A stretch of 64,000 nt of DNA, from positions 1 through 64,000 of the forward strand of contig JAAEYW010000019.1 of NCBI GenBank assembly GCA_018223185.1. Direction: 5' to 3'. This DNA is from Oceanospirillales bacterium. GTDB taxonomy: Bacteria > Pseudomonadota > Gammaproteobacteria > Pseudomonadales > Balneatricaceae. The notes beneath the pieces were generated by a model. It was not told the DNA's origin and ran no database searches. It was given only the letters and a program-made list of their open reading frames with translations. Every line of letters starts with the position of its first letter. Position 1 is the stretch's first letter. The position numbers were made by a program, and so were the translations under genes. This document shows, piece by piece, positions 53,172 to 61,522 of the stretch.

Positions 53172-54005
53172 TTACAGAGCAGCTACTGTATGACCAGACG
53201 CTTTACTGCTTTTGCTCTCTTTAACATGAGTCAGGTACAGAGGCAGACCCACCAGCAGGAAACCACCCGCCAGGTTACCCAGAGCCGTTGGAATCTCGTT
53301 CCAGATCAGGTATTCCATGACAGTGAAGTCACCACCCATGATCATAGAGAACGGGAACAGGAACATGTTAACAATTGAGTGCTCAAAGCCCATGAAGAAG
53401 AAGAGCATGATCGGCATCCACATCGCAGCCATTTTAGCACCCGCAGACGTAGAGATCATCGCACCAACAACACCCATGGACACCATCCAGTTACACAGCA
53501 TGCCGCGAATGAAGATAGTAAACCACCCACCAACACCCTGAGCCTGATAGCCAAGTGTACGGGCTTCACCTATCTTGCTTACTTTTTCAGCAAGCACACC
53601 ACCATCTGTCTGGTAGCCATAAGTCAGAATAAACGAAGCAAAGAACGCAACCATCAGTGCGCCGGACAGGTTACCGAGGAATACCAGACCCCAGTTACGC
53701 ATCAGACCACTCATGGTACAGCCAGGACGCTTATCAATCAGTGCCAGAGGAACCAGCGTAAATACACCTGTAAGAAGGTCAAACTTACACAGGTAAAGCA
53801 TGATAAATCCAACGGGGAAAAGCAGCGCACCTATCAATGGGATACCCGTTTTAACGGCTACAGTGATGGCAAAAAAAGCTGCCAACGCCAGAATCGCGCC
53901 GGCCATAAAAGCCCGGATATAAGTGTCTTTGGTGGACATAAAGATTTTCTGCTCACCTGAGTCGACCATTTTGGTCGCAAACTCACTCGGTTCTAAGTAA
54001 GCCAT
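53172..54005 (-). CDS. nirC: Formate/nitrite transporter family channel, probably nitrite (NirC type)
   Basis: 277 aa with six spans of the FNT fold: GCTMSGLMRNWGLVFLGNLSGA, RGMLCNWMVSMGVVGAM and MGFEHSIVNMFLFP carry the conserved pore-lining Asn, Thr and His. The cyanase and kinase neighbours and an ANTAR-type leader point to nitrite rather than formate. Exact selectivity cannot be read from sequence. GAGG lies seven bases before the ATG. First gene of the operon. Confidence 0.87.
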   Translation of the reverse strand: MAYLEPSEFATKMVDSGEQKIFMSTKDTYIRAFMAGAILALAAFFAITVAVKTGIPLIGALLFPVGFIMLYLCKFDLLTGVFTLVPLALIDKRPGCTMSGLMRNWGLVFLGNLSGALMVAFFASFILTYGYQTDGGVLAEKVSKIGEARTLGYQAQGVGGWFTIFIRGMLCNWMVSMGVVGAMISTSAGAKMAAMWMPIMLFFFMGFEHSIVNMFLFPFSMIMGGDFTVMEYLIWNEIPTALGNLAGGFLLVGLPLYLTHVKESKSSKASGHTVAAL

Positions 54006-54063
54006 AGTGTTGCCTCATTTAATTAAGTAAAGTTTCTCATCTGTTTGCCGCTTTCTGCAGGGC

Positions 54064-54120
54064 AAAAAAAGCGCCCACCCCTCTATCACCTCAAGTAATA
54101 AGGAATGGACGCCTTTGTCC
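54064..54120 (-). promoter_or_regulatory. ANTAR-type antitermination leader of the nirC operon
   Basis: Minus strand: hairpin GGAC-AAAGGC-GTCC (54120-54107), with a hexaloop having A at position 1 and G at position 4 as in NasR/NasT (ANTAR) RNA targets. Its 3' arm also forms the left arm of a terminator, GCGTCCATTCC (54112-54102) pairing over 11 bp, with G-U pairs, to GGGGTGGGCGC (54081-54071), followed by seven T (54070-54064). The two structures exclude each other, the standard attenuator layout. nirC starts 59 bp downstream. I could not identify the first hairpin (P1) of the two-hairpin ANTAR consensus. Confidence 0.75.
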
Positions 54121-54169
54121 GAATTTTTTAAGTTGTATGCGCGCATAACTGCCACGACCAGCAGATTAC

Positions 54170-54186
54170 TGCAGAATCAGTACCAG
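54170..54186 (-). promoter_or_regulatory. Candidate sigma-54 promoter of the nirC operon
   Basis: Minus strand CTGGTACTGATTCTGCA keeps the invariant GG and GC ten bases apart and matches YTGGCACGNNNNTTGCW with three deviations. A start near 54158 would give a leader of about 100 nt that includes the ANTAR switch. This fits NtrC-type nitrogen control, which is inferred. Confidence 0.5.
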
Positions 54187-54299
54187 AATAAAAAAATCAA
54201 TTTATAAACAATGAGTTACAAAACACATCTCTGATAAAAAATCCAAATACCGCTATGAAATGGTGCGAGTGCACAATATGTGTGCACTGAAATATCGTT

Positions 54300-54710
54300 T
54301 CATCGCTTGATAACACAGCCCTCATCACAGCGCCTCTTATAGCGCCATCGGGCAACTACGCCATACACCAGGTTGAGCACCTTATTCAGTCTGAGTGTAT
54401 GAATTAAACCCACCAGCATCCGATAGCGGGGCAGATGTTGCCAGATCAGTAAAAAGCTATCCACGCCCTTCACCACATCTCCGGCCGGGTTAACACCGTG
54501 CAACTGCCGCATCGCAGCCTCGTATGATATAGCGTACCCGGACAACATCTCCGGTTTGCGCGTCAGATCAATCCAGCAGATTCTCTGTTGTTGATCTATA
54601 TGCTGATAATGCCTGATCTCCCGGAGGCACAATGAACACCCGCCATCATAAAAAATAATCGGCTGAATCGGTTGCAAGAGCTCTTCCTGGTTCATATCTA
54701 CAGATCTCAT
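54300..54710 (-). CDS. Thiol-disulfide oxidoreductase-like DCC protein (DUF393)
   Basis: 136 aa. The pattern YDGGCSLCLREI (Asp-x-x-Cys-x-x-Cys) is the DUF393/DCC signature, a predicted small thiol-disulfide protein. A hydrophobic stretch (VLNLVYGVVARW) follows. An alternative start five codons in (54695) is possible, since neither has a clear ribosome site. It is divergent from the SDR gene with 47 bp between starts. No substrate can be named. Confidence 0.75.
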   Translation of the reverse strand: MRSVDMNQEELLQPIQPIIFYDGGCSLCLREIRHYQHIDQQQRICWIDLTRKPEMLSGYAISYEAAMRQLHGVNPAGDVVKGVDSFLLIWQHLPRYRMLVGLIHTLRLNKVLNLVYGVVARWRYKRRCDEGCVIKR

Positions 54711-54757
54711 GAAAATATATCTCTGATACGCCGTTTAAACCTGATCGGTTCAGGCGG

Positions 54758-55534
54758 ATGATGCGTAGAACTTTTATGAATACATTTCCTCAATTACATC
54801 CAGCCATGAATGCAGTGATCATCGGCGCCAGTGGCGCGATAGGGCTGGCATTCACACAGCGGTTACTTGCAAACCCTCAGATCAACCGGTTGTTTTGCTT
54901 TTCACGCTCATCCTGTGGCCAATTAGTTCAGCAACTATCGTCAGGCAGCAAACAGACTTTTGGTGAGATTGACCTAGAATCAGAGGCAAGCATCGACAGA
55001 ATGGGGCAACAGCTGAAAGGAGTGCCGCTGGATCTGGTGATTATTGCCAGTGGACTGTTACACGATGGCGATCTGCAGCCGAAAAAAAGCCTCCGGAATC
55101 TTAAAGCGGTTCAGATGCAGCGCCTGTTGCAGGTCAACACCATAGCGCCAGCATTAATAGCTCAGCAACTGTTACCCAATATGCGCAAGGGTCAGACCAG
55201 CATATTTGCAGTGTTATCTGCGCGAGTAGGCAGCATCAGCGATAATCATGCAGGAGGATGGTACAGCTATCGCGTCAGCAAAGCCGCACTGAATATGCTG
55301 CTGAAAACGCTCTCTATAGAGACTCAGCGGCGTTTACCCAAAGCGATTATAACCGGGTTACATCCAGGCACCGTAGATTCAGCACTTTCACACCCTTTCC
55401 AGCGCAATGTGCCCCGGGGACAATTGTTTACGCCGGAACAGTCCGCCGACTATCTGCTCGGGATTATCGGTGCATTAACCCCGGAGCAATCTGGCAGAGT
55501 ATTCGCCTGGGATGGCACCGAAGTGCCGCCATAA
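54758..55534 (+). CDS. Short-chain dehydrogenase/reductase (C-factor/CsgA-like)
   Basis: 258 aa Rossmann enzyme: VIIGASGAIGLAF nucleotide loop, ASGLLHDG in the NNAG position, catalytic LSARVG (Ser) and YSYRVSK (Tyr, Lys), and HPGTVDSALS. The pattern matches the CsgA-like SDR group of unknown substrate, often near folE or photolyase genes in marine bacteria. Start could be 54758 or one codon further, since the conserved domain begins at residue 17. The NAD or NADP preference is not evident. Confidence 0.8.
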   Translation: MMRRTFMNTFPQLHPAMNAVIIGASGAIGLAFTQRLLANPQINRLFCFSRSSCGQLVQQLSSGSKQTFGEIDLESEASIDRMGQQLKGVPLDLVIIASGLLHDGDLQPKKSLRNLKAVQMQRLLQVNTIAPALIAQQLLPNMRKGQTSIFAVLSARVGSISDNHAGGWYSYRVSKAALNMLLKTLSIETQRRLPKAIITGLHPGTVDSALSHPFQRNVPRGQLFTPEQSADYLLGIIGALTPEQSGRVFAWDGTEVPP

Positions 55535-55601
55535 TTGCGCTGAACATTTAAGATAACCCGTTCTATCGTAATCCTGTTACAAATTTTAAACAGCCGATCT
55601 G

Positions 55602-56240
55602 TCAGATCAGAAACTCAGCCCGGGTACGTTCATTCGTTTTGAAAATTCCCCCCAGCGCGGTGGTTTCTGTTTGAGAATTAACATCCATAACGCCTCTGGA
55701 CTTAACACAATAATGAGTGGCATTAATTGATACCGCAACATTATCGGTTTCCAGTAGTGTTTGCAGTGCGATCAGAACCTGCTTCGTCAACCGTTCCTGC
55801 ACCTGAGGACGCTGACTGAAAAATCGCACCAGCCTGTTGATTTTGGATAACCCGATTATTTTCTTATTGGGTATATATGCGACTTTGGCGGTTCCATCGA
55901 TGGTCACAAAATGGTGCTCACAGGAGCTGACCACACAGATATCCCGAACCTTCACCATCTCCTCCACATCCATCTTATTTTCAATCATGGCTATCGTGGG
56001 GAAGTTTTCATAATCGAGGCCGGAAAAAATCTCATAAACATACATCTTTGCCACCCGATGAGGTGTTTCGCGCAAACTGTCGTCGGTGAGATCCAGTCCC
56101 AGCGTACTGACCATCTCGGTCATCAGCCCTTTGATACGTTCATAGCGCTGCTCTTGTGACAGCGGATTACCGACGGTGGGTGTTTCAAGTCCTTTCTCGA
56201 TTAATTGATCACGCACCGCTGAGGCTTCAGGAGAGATCAT
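55602..56240 (-). CDS. folE: GTP cyclohydrolase I
   Basis: First step of folate/tetrahydrobiopterin synthesis: GTP to 7,8-dihydroneopterin triphosphate. 212 aa with [19 protein letters not shown] (zinc-binding Cys and His), [23 protein letters not shown] and the third zinc ligand in [10 protein letters not shown]. The N-terminal 30 residues are the usual variable part. Convergent with the SDR gene. It lies downstream of the xanthine permease terminator. Confidence 0.95.
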   Translation of the reverse strand: MISPEASAVRDQLIEKGLETPTVGNPLSQEQRYERIKGLMTEMVSTLGLDLTDDSLRETPHRVAKMYVYEIFSGLDYENFPTIAMIENKMDVEEMVKVRDICVVSSCEHHFVTIDGTAKVAYIPNKKIIGLSKINRLVRFFSQRPQVQERLTKQVLIALQTLLETDNVAVSINATHYCVKSRGVMDVNSQTETTALGGIFKTNERTRAEFLI

Positions 56241-56345
56241 AGGGATACCTGTAGATAGCTGTTAATAGTTACGTTGAATGTTACGTAAAGATGCCCGTTT
56301 TAGATTCTCCACCGTCAACGGTTCCTGTTTCAGATACCCGGAAAC

Positions 56346-56388
56346 AAAAAAAGCCCTGCCACCTCTGAAACAGAGATTAGCAGGGCTT
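56346..56388 (-). terminator. Terminator after the xanthine permease gene
   Basis: Minus strand AAGCCCTGC ... GCAGGGCTT with an inner CTCTG/CAGAG stem, then a T-run (A-run at 56346-56352), 16 bp past the permease stop. Confidence 0.85.
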
Positions 56389-56403
56389 AAGCAGCCAGAT
56401 ACC

Positions 56404-57747
56404 TTACTCGTCTCGTGCTTCTTCCGGCAGCACCAGACTGAGAACAATCGCAACCAGACCTCCTGTTGTAATCGGAGAGCTAAAGACACTCTGAACCATC
56501 CTGGGTAGCTGGTCCAGCAGCCCCGGCGTCATGGTGACCCCTAACCCCATGCCAAAGGCAACCGCCATAATCAGCAGCTTACGCCGATCAAGGTTTTCAG
56601 ATGCGATGATTTTAATCCCGGCAGCCGCAACAGTGCCAAACATCACCAGAGTCGCCCCTCCTAATACCGGTTTTGGAATCTGTTGCAAAACCCCGCCTAT
56701 CATAGGAAACAGCCCCAGCACTATAAGAATGCCACCGATGTAGAGGCCTATATGCTTGCTGGCAACACCGGTTAACTGAATGACACCATTGTTCTGACTG
56801 AACGTGGTATTGGGAAAGGTATTAAATACTGCTGCCAGAAAGGAGTTAAAACCATCTGCGAACACCCCTCCCCGAACCCGGGAGATATATTCCTCACCGG
56901 CGATAGGCTGTTTGGAAACCATACAGTTAGCCGTAATGTCACCGGTCGATTCTATCGCGGTAATCATATAGATCAGGGCAATCGGCAGAAAAGCACTCCA
57001 GTCAAAAGAGAAGCCATACTTGAAAGGAACAGGGATACTGATTGCGGGCAGACTCCCCAGATTAGCAAAACTGATCTTGCCCATAAGCCCGGCAATGACC
57101 ATCCCGATCACAAGACCAATAACAATGGATGAAAGGCGCACCCAGCTATTGCCGGAGCGGTTCAGGGCAATAATACTCACCAGCACAATACTACCCAGCA
57201 TCAGATTAACCGGATCGCCAAAATCTTCCGCTTTAAAGCCGCCCCCCAGATCGGTCATACCAACCTTAATCAGACTTGTGCCAATAATCGTAATCACGAT
57301 ACCGGTGACCAGAGGGGTAATCACCCGTTTCAGTTTATGGATAAACTGACTGAGAAAAATCTCAATAAAGGCTCCCAGCATACAGACCCCAAAGATAAGC
57401 GACAGAATCTCATCCGGGCCGCCACCCTGCCCTTTAGCGATAAAGCCTGCCGCCAGTACTGAGCTGAGGAACGCAAAGCTGGTGCCCTGTACACAGATCA
57501 TTCCAGCGCCCATTCCCAGGGGGCGTTTAGCCTGAATGATGGTGCCCACACCCGACACTATCAGTGCCATGCTGATCAGATAAGGGACATGCTCCCCCAA
57601 CCCCAATACACCGCCAATAATAAGTGTCGGGGTGATAATACCAATAAAGCTTGCCAGAACATGCTGTAAAGCTGCAAAGCCCGATTCTACGACGCCGGGT
57701 ACAGAATCCAGCGGATAGATCAGATCGTCAGAGCGCTGCATCGACAT
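56404..57747 (-). CDS. Purine permease, NCS2 family (XanP-like)
   Basis: 447 aa, fourteen-span NCS2 transporter. The substrate-site motifs of the xanthine branch are present: TAIESTGDITA (Glu and Asp of TM8) and NTTFSQNNGVIQLTGVASKHIG (Gln-Asn pair of TM10), with FPMIGGVLQQIPKPVLGGA after it. Uptake of xanthine or related purines by proton symport is likely. Uracil permeases differ at these motifs. It lies 55 bp downstream of the Tsx-like porin gene, so the two form an outer-plus-inner-membrane purine route. Confidence 0.88.
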   Translation of the reverse strand: MSMQRSDDLIYPLDSVPGVVESGFAALQHVLASFIGIITPTLIIGGVLGLGEHVPYLISMALIVSGVGTIIQAKRPLGMGAGMICVQGTSFAFLSSVLAAGFIAKGQGGGPDEILSLIFGVCMLGAFIEIFLSQFIHKLKRVITPLVTGIVITIIGTSLIKVGMTDLGGGFKAEDFGDPVNLMLGSIVLVSIIALNRSGNSWVRLSSIVIGLVIGMVIAGLMGKISFANLGSLPAISIPVPFKYGFSFDWSAFLPIALIYMITAIESTGDITANCMVSKQPIAGEEYISRVRGGVFADGFNSFLAAVFNTFPNTTFSQNNGVIQLTGVASKHIGLYIGGILIVLGLFPMIGGVLQQIPKPVLGGATLVMFGTVAAAGIKIIASENLDRRKLLIMAVAFGMGLGVTMTPGLLDQLPRMVQSVFSSPITTGGLVAIVLSLVLPEEARDE

Positions 57748-57802
57748 AATGCCTCCTTTGAACGACAGGGCTCAATCACCCTGCGTCCATTTAAATATAC
57801 AC

Positions 57803-58531
57803 TCAGAAGTGCCATTTCAGCAGCACAGAAGCGCAACGCTCATCGGTAGTACTACCGTACTTATTGTTCCAGTAAGCGTACTCAACCCCCACATAGAGCG
57901 GCGATTTCAGCCCCAGATTCTTACCGGCATTCCATTTAATCTGAGGCGTGAAGTTCATCTCAGACTCATTGGTATCGCTGCTGGTACTCCAGTCAAGAAA
58001 TCCGTCGATGAGAAATTCCTGGTTACCGGCTTCGATCGGGTATGCCCAGGTCAGCGTTAACTGCTCATCATTATCAGCAAGATCGTTATACGCTTTATAA
58101 ACACTGGCATTGAAATATCTAAAGCCGGGCACATCCAGGCTAACGCTCAGACCATACAAATAGTTATCAAAACCATCGCCGGCTTCCCAGGTACCGGTGA
58201 GGAAAACATCCTTAACCGGCCCAAAGGAGAGATCACTACCGGTCACATAGCCCAGACTCAGGCGCGGAGAGAACTCGCCATAATAACTGCTGTCCCCGTC
58301 CTCAGGCATAGTGCGGTCGATAAACAGAAACGTATCGCCCCAGTTATGTCCGGTAGCATTTTCCAGCGTCACAACGTCCATATTACCGGTCGGTGTGAAT
58401 TTGTAGTCATCGCCTTTCAGATAACTCAGGCTGGTATTGGTCCAGAGCATCTCTGCAGAAGCAGGGGTCGCGATAAATGCGCTTGCGGTGAGCGCGGCCA
58501 GTGCAAGTGTGCGTTTCATAGTGGTCATCAT
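57803..58531 (-). CDS. Outer membrane channel, Tsx/DUF5020-like
   Basis: 242 aa with signal peptide (ending ASA, about 26) and amphipathic beta-strands ending in the outer-membrane signature LLKWHF (terminal Phe). The N-terminal LWTNTSLSYLKGDDYKF and the DRTMPEDGDSSYYGEFSPRLSLG region match the nucleoside-specific Tsx-type channel family. It would pass nucleosides or purine bases to the XanP-like permease. A second ATG lies four codons in. Confidence 0.83.
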   Translation of the reverse strand: MMTTMKRTLALAALTASAFIATPASAEMLWTNTSLSYLKGDDYKFTPTGNMDVVTLENATGHNWGDTFLFIDRTMPEDGDSSYYGEFSPRLSLGYVTGSDLSFGPVKDVFLTGTWEAGDGFDNYLYGLSVSLDVPGFRYFNASVYKAYNDLADNDEQLTLTWAYPIEAGNQEFLIDGFLDWSTSSDTNESEMNFTPQIKWNAGKNLGLKSPLYVGVEYAYWNNKYGSTTDERCASVLLKWHF

Positions 58532-59213
58532 CCCATTACATCGTTGAAAAATTAAAATCGTCCGACAGGACTCATTAGCACTACTTCAGCAAAAAACTGG
58601 CCAAGTGGTCAGAAAAACCAAACATAAGATTTAATATCGTTTATAAACAAATAGTTAACAATAACCCTATACATACCATTCACGCTCTCATAGTTTATTT
58701 CAGCGCATCATTGTAAGGCGGATACAGAAACCGGTTCACAAAACATGTTTACTTATGGTGCAATAAAATCACACAAAAATTCTAATTATTGTATACATAC
58801 CGAAGATTCATAGAAAAAAACTACCCGGCTCAGGCCTCTCTTCAGCAACACCCGGACACAAAAAACGACTCTTCTGATGAGATGGGCAAGGCCTTATAAG
58901 CACAAATGAAACCCGGAGGCGGAGCAATGTCCGAAGACCGTTACAGCAGTGTCGCTCCCGGGCAGAGATCGAGGCGCGCAAGTCAGACAGCGACACATAT
59001 TCGCACCATCAACTGGATGGATTTTCACTATCTCAGGTCTGGCCTGAAATCCACTTATAAGGTCGTTTCCCGGTGTCTGAATACGGATAATGGGCTTTAC
59101 AGCATGGAAGTTAGCTATTATCTGGATACAATATCAACAACTCATACTGGATGAGGCCCACAGTATGTGGTTTATAACAAAGAACAGCGTTCTAGAAGTA
59201 AGGAACAGCGCGA
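58532..59213. other. Long intergenic region between the porin and diguanylate cyclase genes
   Basis: 682 bp. The left part (58560-58800) is A+T-rich promoter DNA for the porin gene, with the direct repeat TATACATACC at 58668-58677 and 58792-58801. The middle holds a diverged copy of the tRNA-associated repeat (58908-58990). The plus frame overlapping that copy is not considered a gene. Confidence 0.5.
58908..58990 (-). repeat. Diverged solo copy of the tRNA-Phe-associated repeat
   Basis: CCCGGAGGCGGAGCAATG followed by TCCGAAGACCGTTACAGCAG closely parallels the array units (CCCGGAGGCGGAGCAATG, GCCGAAGGCCATTACAACA). The upstream AAGGCCTTATAA parallels the unit's AGGCTTTAAA. It lacks the middle and terminator part, so it is a remnant about 2 kb from the main array. 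Confidence 0.7.
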
Positions 59214-60557
59214 ATGAGCAAGATCGACCGATATTATTACGGGAATATTTTCAGTCCGGAAACCAACGCGACACTAAGTCGAATCCAGCCTTTACTTACC
59301 CCCCATATTCCAGCTTATGTCGATAAGTTCTATGAAGTACTTCTGTCAGAGCCTGCTTCCGCTAAATTTCTTGACAATGAACTCGTGGAAAAGCGTCTCA
59401 AGACCTCAATGACTGAATGGCTGAAGGAAACCATCAGCCCCAAAGAGGAGGAATACATATCAGACTCAATTCGATACCATCAGCGCGTTGGTGAGGTTCA
59501 CGCCAGAGTCGAGATACCGATGTCACTGGTGGATGCGGGGATGACAATACTTAAAGGAGAGATCTTTGAAACAATCATCCGCAATCAGGGCTCGACAGAT
59601 GAAACAGCTGAGGCTGTAACGACGCTTAACAGACTTCTTGATTCCGCCCTGAGCTTAATAAATGACTCTTATATGCGCGGCAAAGTCGCCAACGAGCGAT
59701 CCTCTCAGGAGTTTATTACGGTCTCTTCTGCTCAGGAAGTTGCTCTCGAGATTGAACGGATTAAATCCAGCATCTATCAGTGGATTACGAGTACGCTCGT
59801 ATCCCATAAATTCACGGAAGGGGCGCTTGACGAATCGCTGTTAAAGAAGGACTTTGGTCTGTGGATTAAACATAAGTTCCCGCTGATCACGACCGACGCT
59901 ATGAGACTCACCTCTGTTCAAACAGCTCTTGAACACTCTGAAGAGGCCCGGGCAAAACTCGCTCTCGCCCAGTCAAGCGCAGAGAAAGAACTGGCTTCCC
60001 GATTAACCGATGCGTTACAAGAGTTAATCTGGTTGCTAACGGATGAAGCCAACAGACATCTTGCGAAAGAATCTAAACAAGATGCACTGACCTCTTTACT
60101 GGAGCGTCGCTTTCTCAGCCCTATATTGCAGCAAGAAACGTCAATGGCAATTCAGGGCAGTCACGGCTATTCAGTGATCATGATCGACTTAGATCATTTC
60201 AAGAGGATCAACGATCTATATGGTCACCAGGCAGGCGATATCGTTCTGAAACTGGTCAGTAAATTAATTAAAGAAAAAATCCGCCTGACTGATTATGCGT
60301 TCCGATTTGGCGGCGAAGAAATTTTAGTAGTCGCCCCCGAACTGGAAAATGATGATGCCATTAAGCTGGCTGAGCGTATTCGGGAAGATATAGAACATCT
60401 CTTCATTGAATTACCTGATTGTCGTCACGTAAAGGTGACTGCATCGTTGGGAGTTGCGACTTTCTTCGGTCATCCTGATTATCAGCGTTTGTTGAATGAT
60501 GCCGATACAAAACTCTATGAAGCAAAACGCGCAGGTCGAAATTGCGTTCGTTACTGA
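59214..60557 (+). CDS. Globin-coupled diguanylate cyclase (DosC-like)
   Basis: 447 aa. An N-terminal sensor globin (about 1-155) with the proximal haem histidine in VGEVHARVEIP (H96) and a distal-side tyrosine candidate (Y40), a middle helical domain (about 160-285), then GGDEF (about 290-447) with signature GGEEI (366-370; the final Phe is Ile) and an inhibitory-site RLTD (357-360). Oxygen bound to the haem would tune c-di-GMP synthesis, as in E. coli DosC. No phosphodiesterase partner lies next to it. GGAACAGCG precedes the ATG. Confidence 0.88.
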   Translation: MSKIDRYYYGNIFSPETNATLSRIQPLLTPHIPAYVDKFYEVLLSEPASAKFLDNELVEKRLKTSMTEWLKETISPKEEEYISDSIRYHQRVGEVHARVEIPMSLVDAGMTILKGEIFETIIRNQGSTDETAEAVTTLNRLLDSALSLINDSYMRGKVANERSSQEFITVSSAQEVALEIERIKSSIYQWITSTLVSHKFTEGALDESLLKKDFGLWIKHKFPLITTDAMRLTSVQTALEHSEEARAKLALAQSSAEKELASRLTDALQELIWLLTDEANRHLAKESKQDALTSLLERRFLSPILQQETSMAIQGSHGYSVIMIDLDHFKRINDLYGHQAGDIVLKLVSKLIKEKIRLTDYAFRFGGEEILVVAPELENDDAIKLAERIREDIEHLFIELPDCRHVKVTASLGVATFFGHPDYQRLLNDADTKLYEAKRAGRNCVRY

Positions 60558-60721
60558 TAATTATTTTTTAGTGTAACCAGAAAGCGCTAGGTTGGTGACG
60601 CGTTGTTAACGTAACAGGAAATAGCGGGTTTCGATTGAGAACGACCGTTTGCATCATGTTATTTCCGCTACCCTCAGCCTTTTAGCAGCCCCGGTTAAAT
60701 CATCAGGCCACATTGATCGAT

Positions 60722-60830
60722 AAAGTGCCCGAAGGGGAGGCTCGCAGCGACGAATAATCGAACCCGGTGCGTTCCGCCCTGCAGTCTTGCAGATACAAAA
60801 AAGCCCTGCATTTGACTGCAAGGCTTTAAA
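60722..60830 (-). repeat. Distal, diverged partial unit of the tRNA-Phe repeat array
   Basis: Shares GACGAATAATCGAACCCGGT and the GTTCCGCCCTGC segment with the full units but has a different terminator stem: on the minus strand AAAGCCTTGCA ... TGCAGGGCTTTTTT instead of AAAGCCTCGCT ... AGTGGGGCTTTTTT. Both arms changed together and the pairing is kept, evidence that the hairpin is functional. Confidence 0.75.
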
Positions 60831-61340
60831 GTAGTGGTGCCCGGAGGCGGAGCAATGGCCGAAGGCCATTACAACATCGCCTGCTCTTCGGCGATGGCCC
60901 GAAGGGGAGGAGCGTAGCGACGAATAATCGAACCCGGTTCGCGTTCCGCCCTGCGGACTTTCAAACACAAAAAAGCCCCACTATGAAGCGAGGCTTTAAA
61001 GTAGTGGTGCCCGGAGGCGGAGCAATGGCCGAAGGCCATTACAACATCGCCTGCTCTTCGGCGATGGCCCGAAGGGGAGGAGCGTAGCGACGAATAATCG
61101 AACCCGGTTCGCGTTCCGCCCTGCGGACTTTCAAACACAAAAAAGCCCCACTATGAAGCGAGGCTTTAAAGTAGTGGTGCCCGGAGGCGGAGCAATGGCC
61201 GAAGGCCATTACAACATCGCCTGCTCTTCGGCGATGGCCCGAAGGGGAGGAGCGTAGCGACGAATAATCGAACCCGGTTCGCGTTCCGCCCTGCGGACTT
61301 TCAGATACAAAAAAGCCCCACTATGAAGCGAGGCTTTAAT
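60831..61340 (-). repeat. Three 170-bp tandem units behind tRNA-Phe (rtT-like array)
   Basis: Units at 60831-61000, 61001-61170 and 61171-61340 are almost identical (for example TCAAACACAA versus TCAGATACAA). Each contains AGTGGTGCCCGGAGGCGGA (60833, 61003, 61173), a 19-bp copy of the 3' end of the tRNA-Phe gene with CCA, and on the minus strand the hairpins CATCGCC...GGCGATG and AATGGCC-TTCG-GGCCATT, a GAACC/GGTTC stem and an intrinsic terminator (AAAGCC...GGCTTTTTT). This is the architecture of the E. coli tyrT rtT repeats (about 178 bp with a 19-bp tRNA end). Frames of 89-104 codons inside are by-products of repetition. Function unknown. Confidence 0.85.
61309..61338 (-). terminator. Terminator directly behind tRNA-Phe
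   Basis: Minus strand AAAGCCTCGCT-TCAT-AGTGGGGCTTTTTT, about 14 bp after the encoded CCA. The same terminator recurs in each repeat unit. Confidence 0.8.
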
Positions 61341-61351
61341 GACACCTGAAG

Positions 61352-61427
61352 TGGTGCCCGGAGGCGGAATCGAACCACCGACACGAGGATTTTCAATCCT
61401 CTGCTCTACCGACTGAGCTATCCGGGC
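61352..61427 (-). tRNA. tRNA-Phe (anticodon GAA), CCA encoded
   Basis: 76 nt on the minus strand: acceptor GCCCGGA / TCCGGGC, D-arm with AGCTCAGTCGGTAGAGC, anticodon stem-loop GAGGATTGAAAATCCTC (anticodon GAA), T-loop GGTTCGATTCC and genomically encoded CCA (61354-61352). All canonical positions are intact. It is followed by a terminator and the 170-bp repeat array. Confidence 0.97.
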
Positions 61428-61438
61428 AACGGGCGCCT

Positions 61439-61467
61439 ATTAAACACGGCTGCCAGTTAAAAATCAA
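61439..61467 (-). promoter_or_regulatory. Promoter of tRNA-Phe
   Basis: Minus strand TTGATT (61467-61462), 17-bp spacer, TTTAAT (61444-61439), then a G+C-rich discriminator (GGCGCCC) as typical of stringently controlled stable-RNA promoters. Confidence 0.6.
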
Positions 61468-61522
61468 CTGTATTTCAGGACGGTCTGATAAAATATTACG
61501 TTACTGAACAATAAGTAACCGA

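Noticed and set aside
58906..59154. 82-codon plus frame before the diguanylate cyclase
   Set aside because: Its first third is the diverged repeat copy and the rest shows no coding features. The real downstream start has its own ribosome site.
60654..61138. Minus-strand frames of 104 and 89 codons with an Arg/Ser-rich, repeated sequence
   Set aside because: They are translations of the tRNA-associated repeat units, share identical N-terminal halves because the DNA repeats, have no ribosome sites and run through hairpins and terminators.
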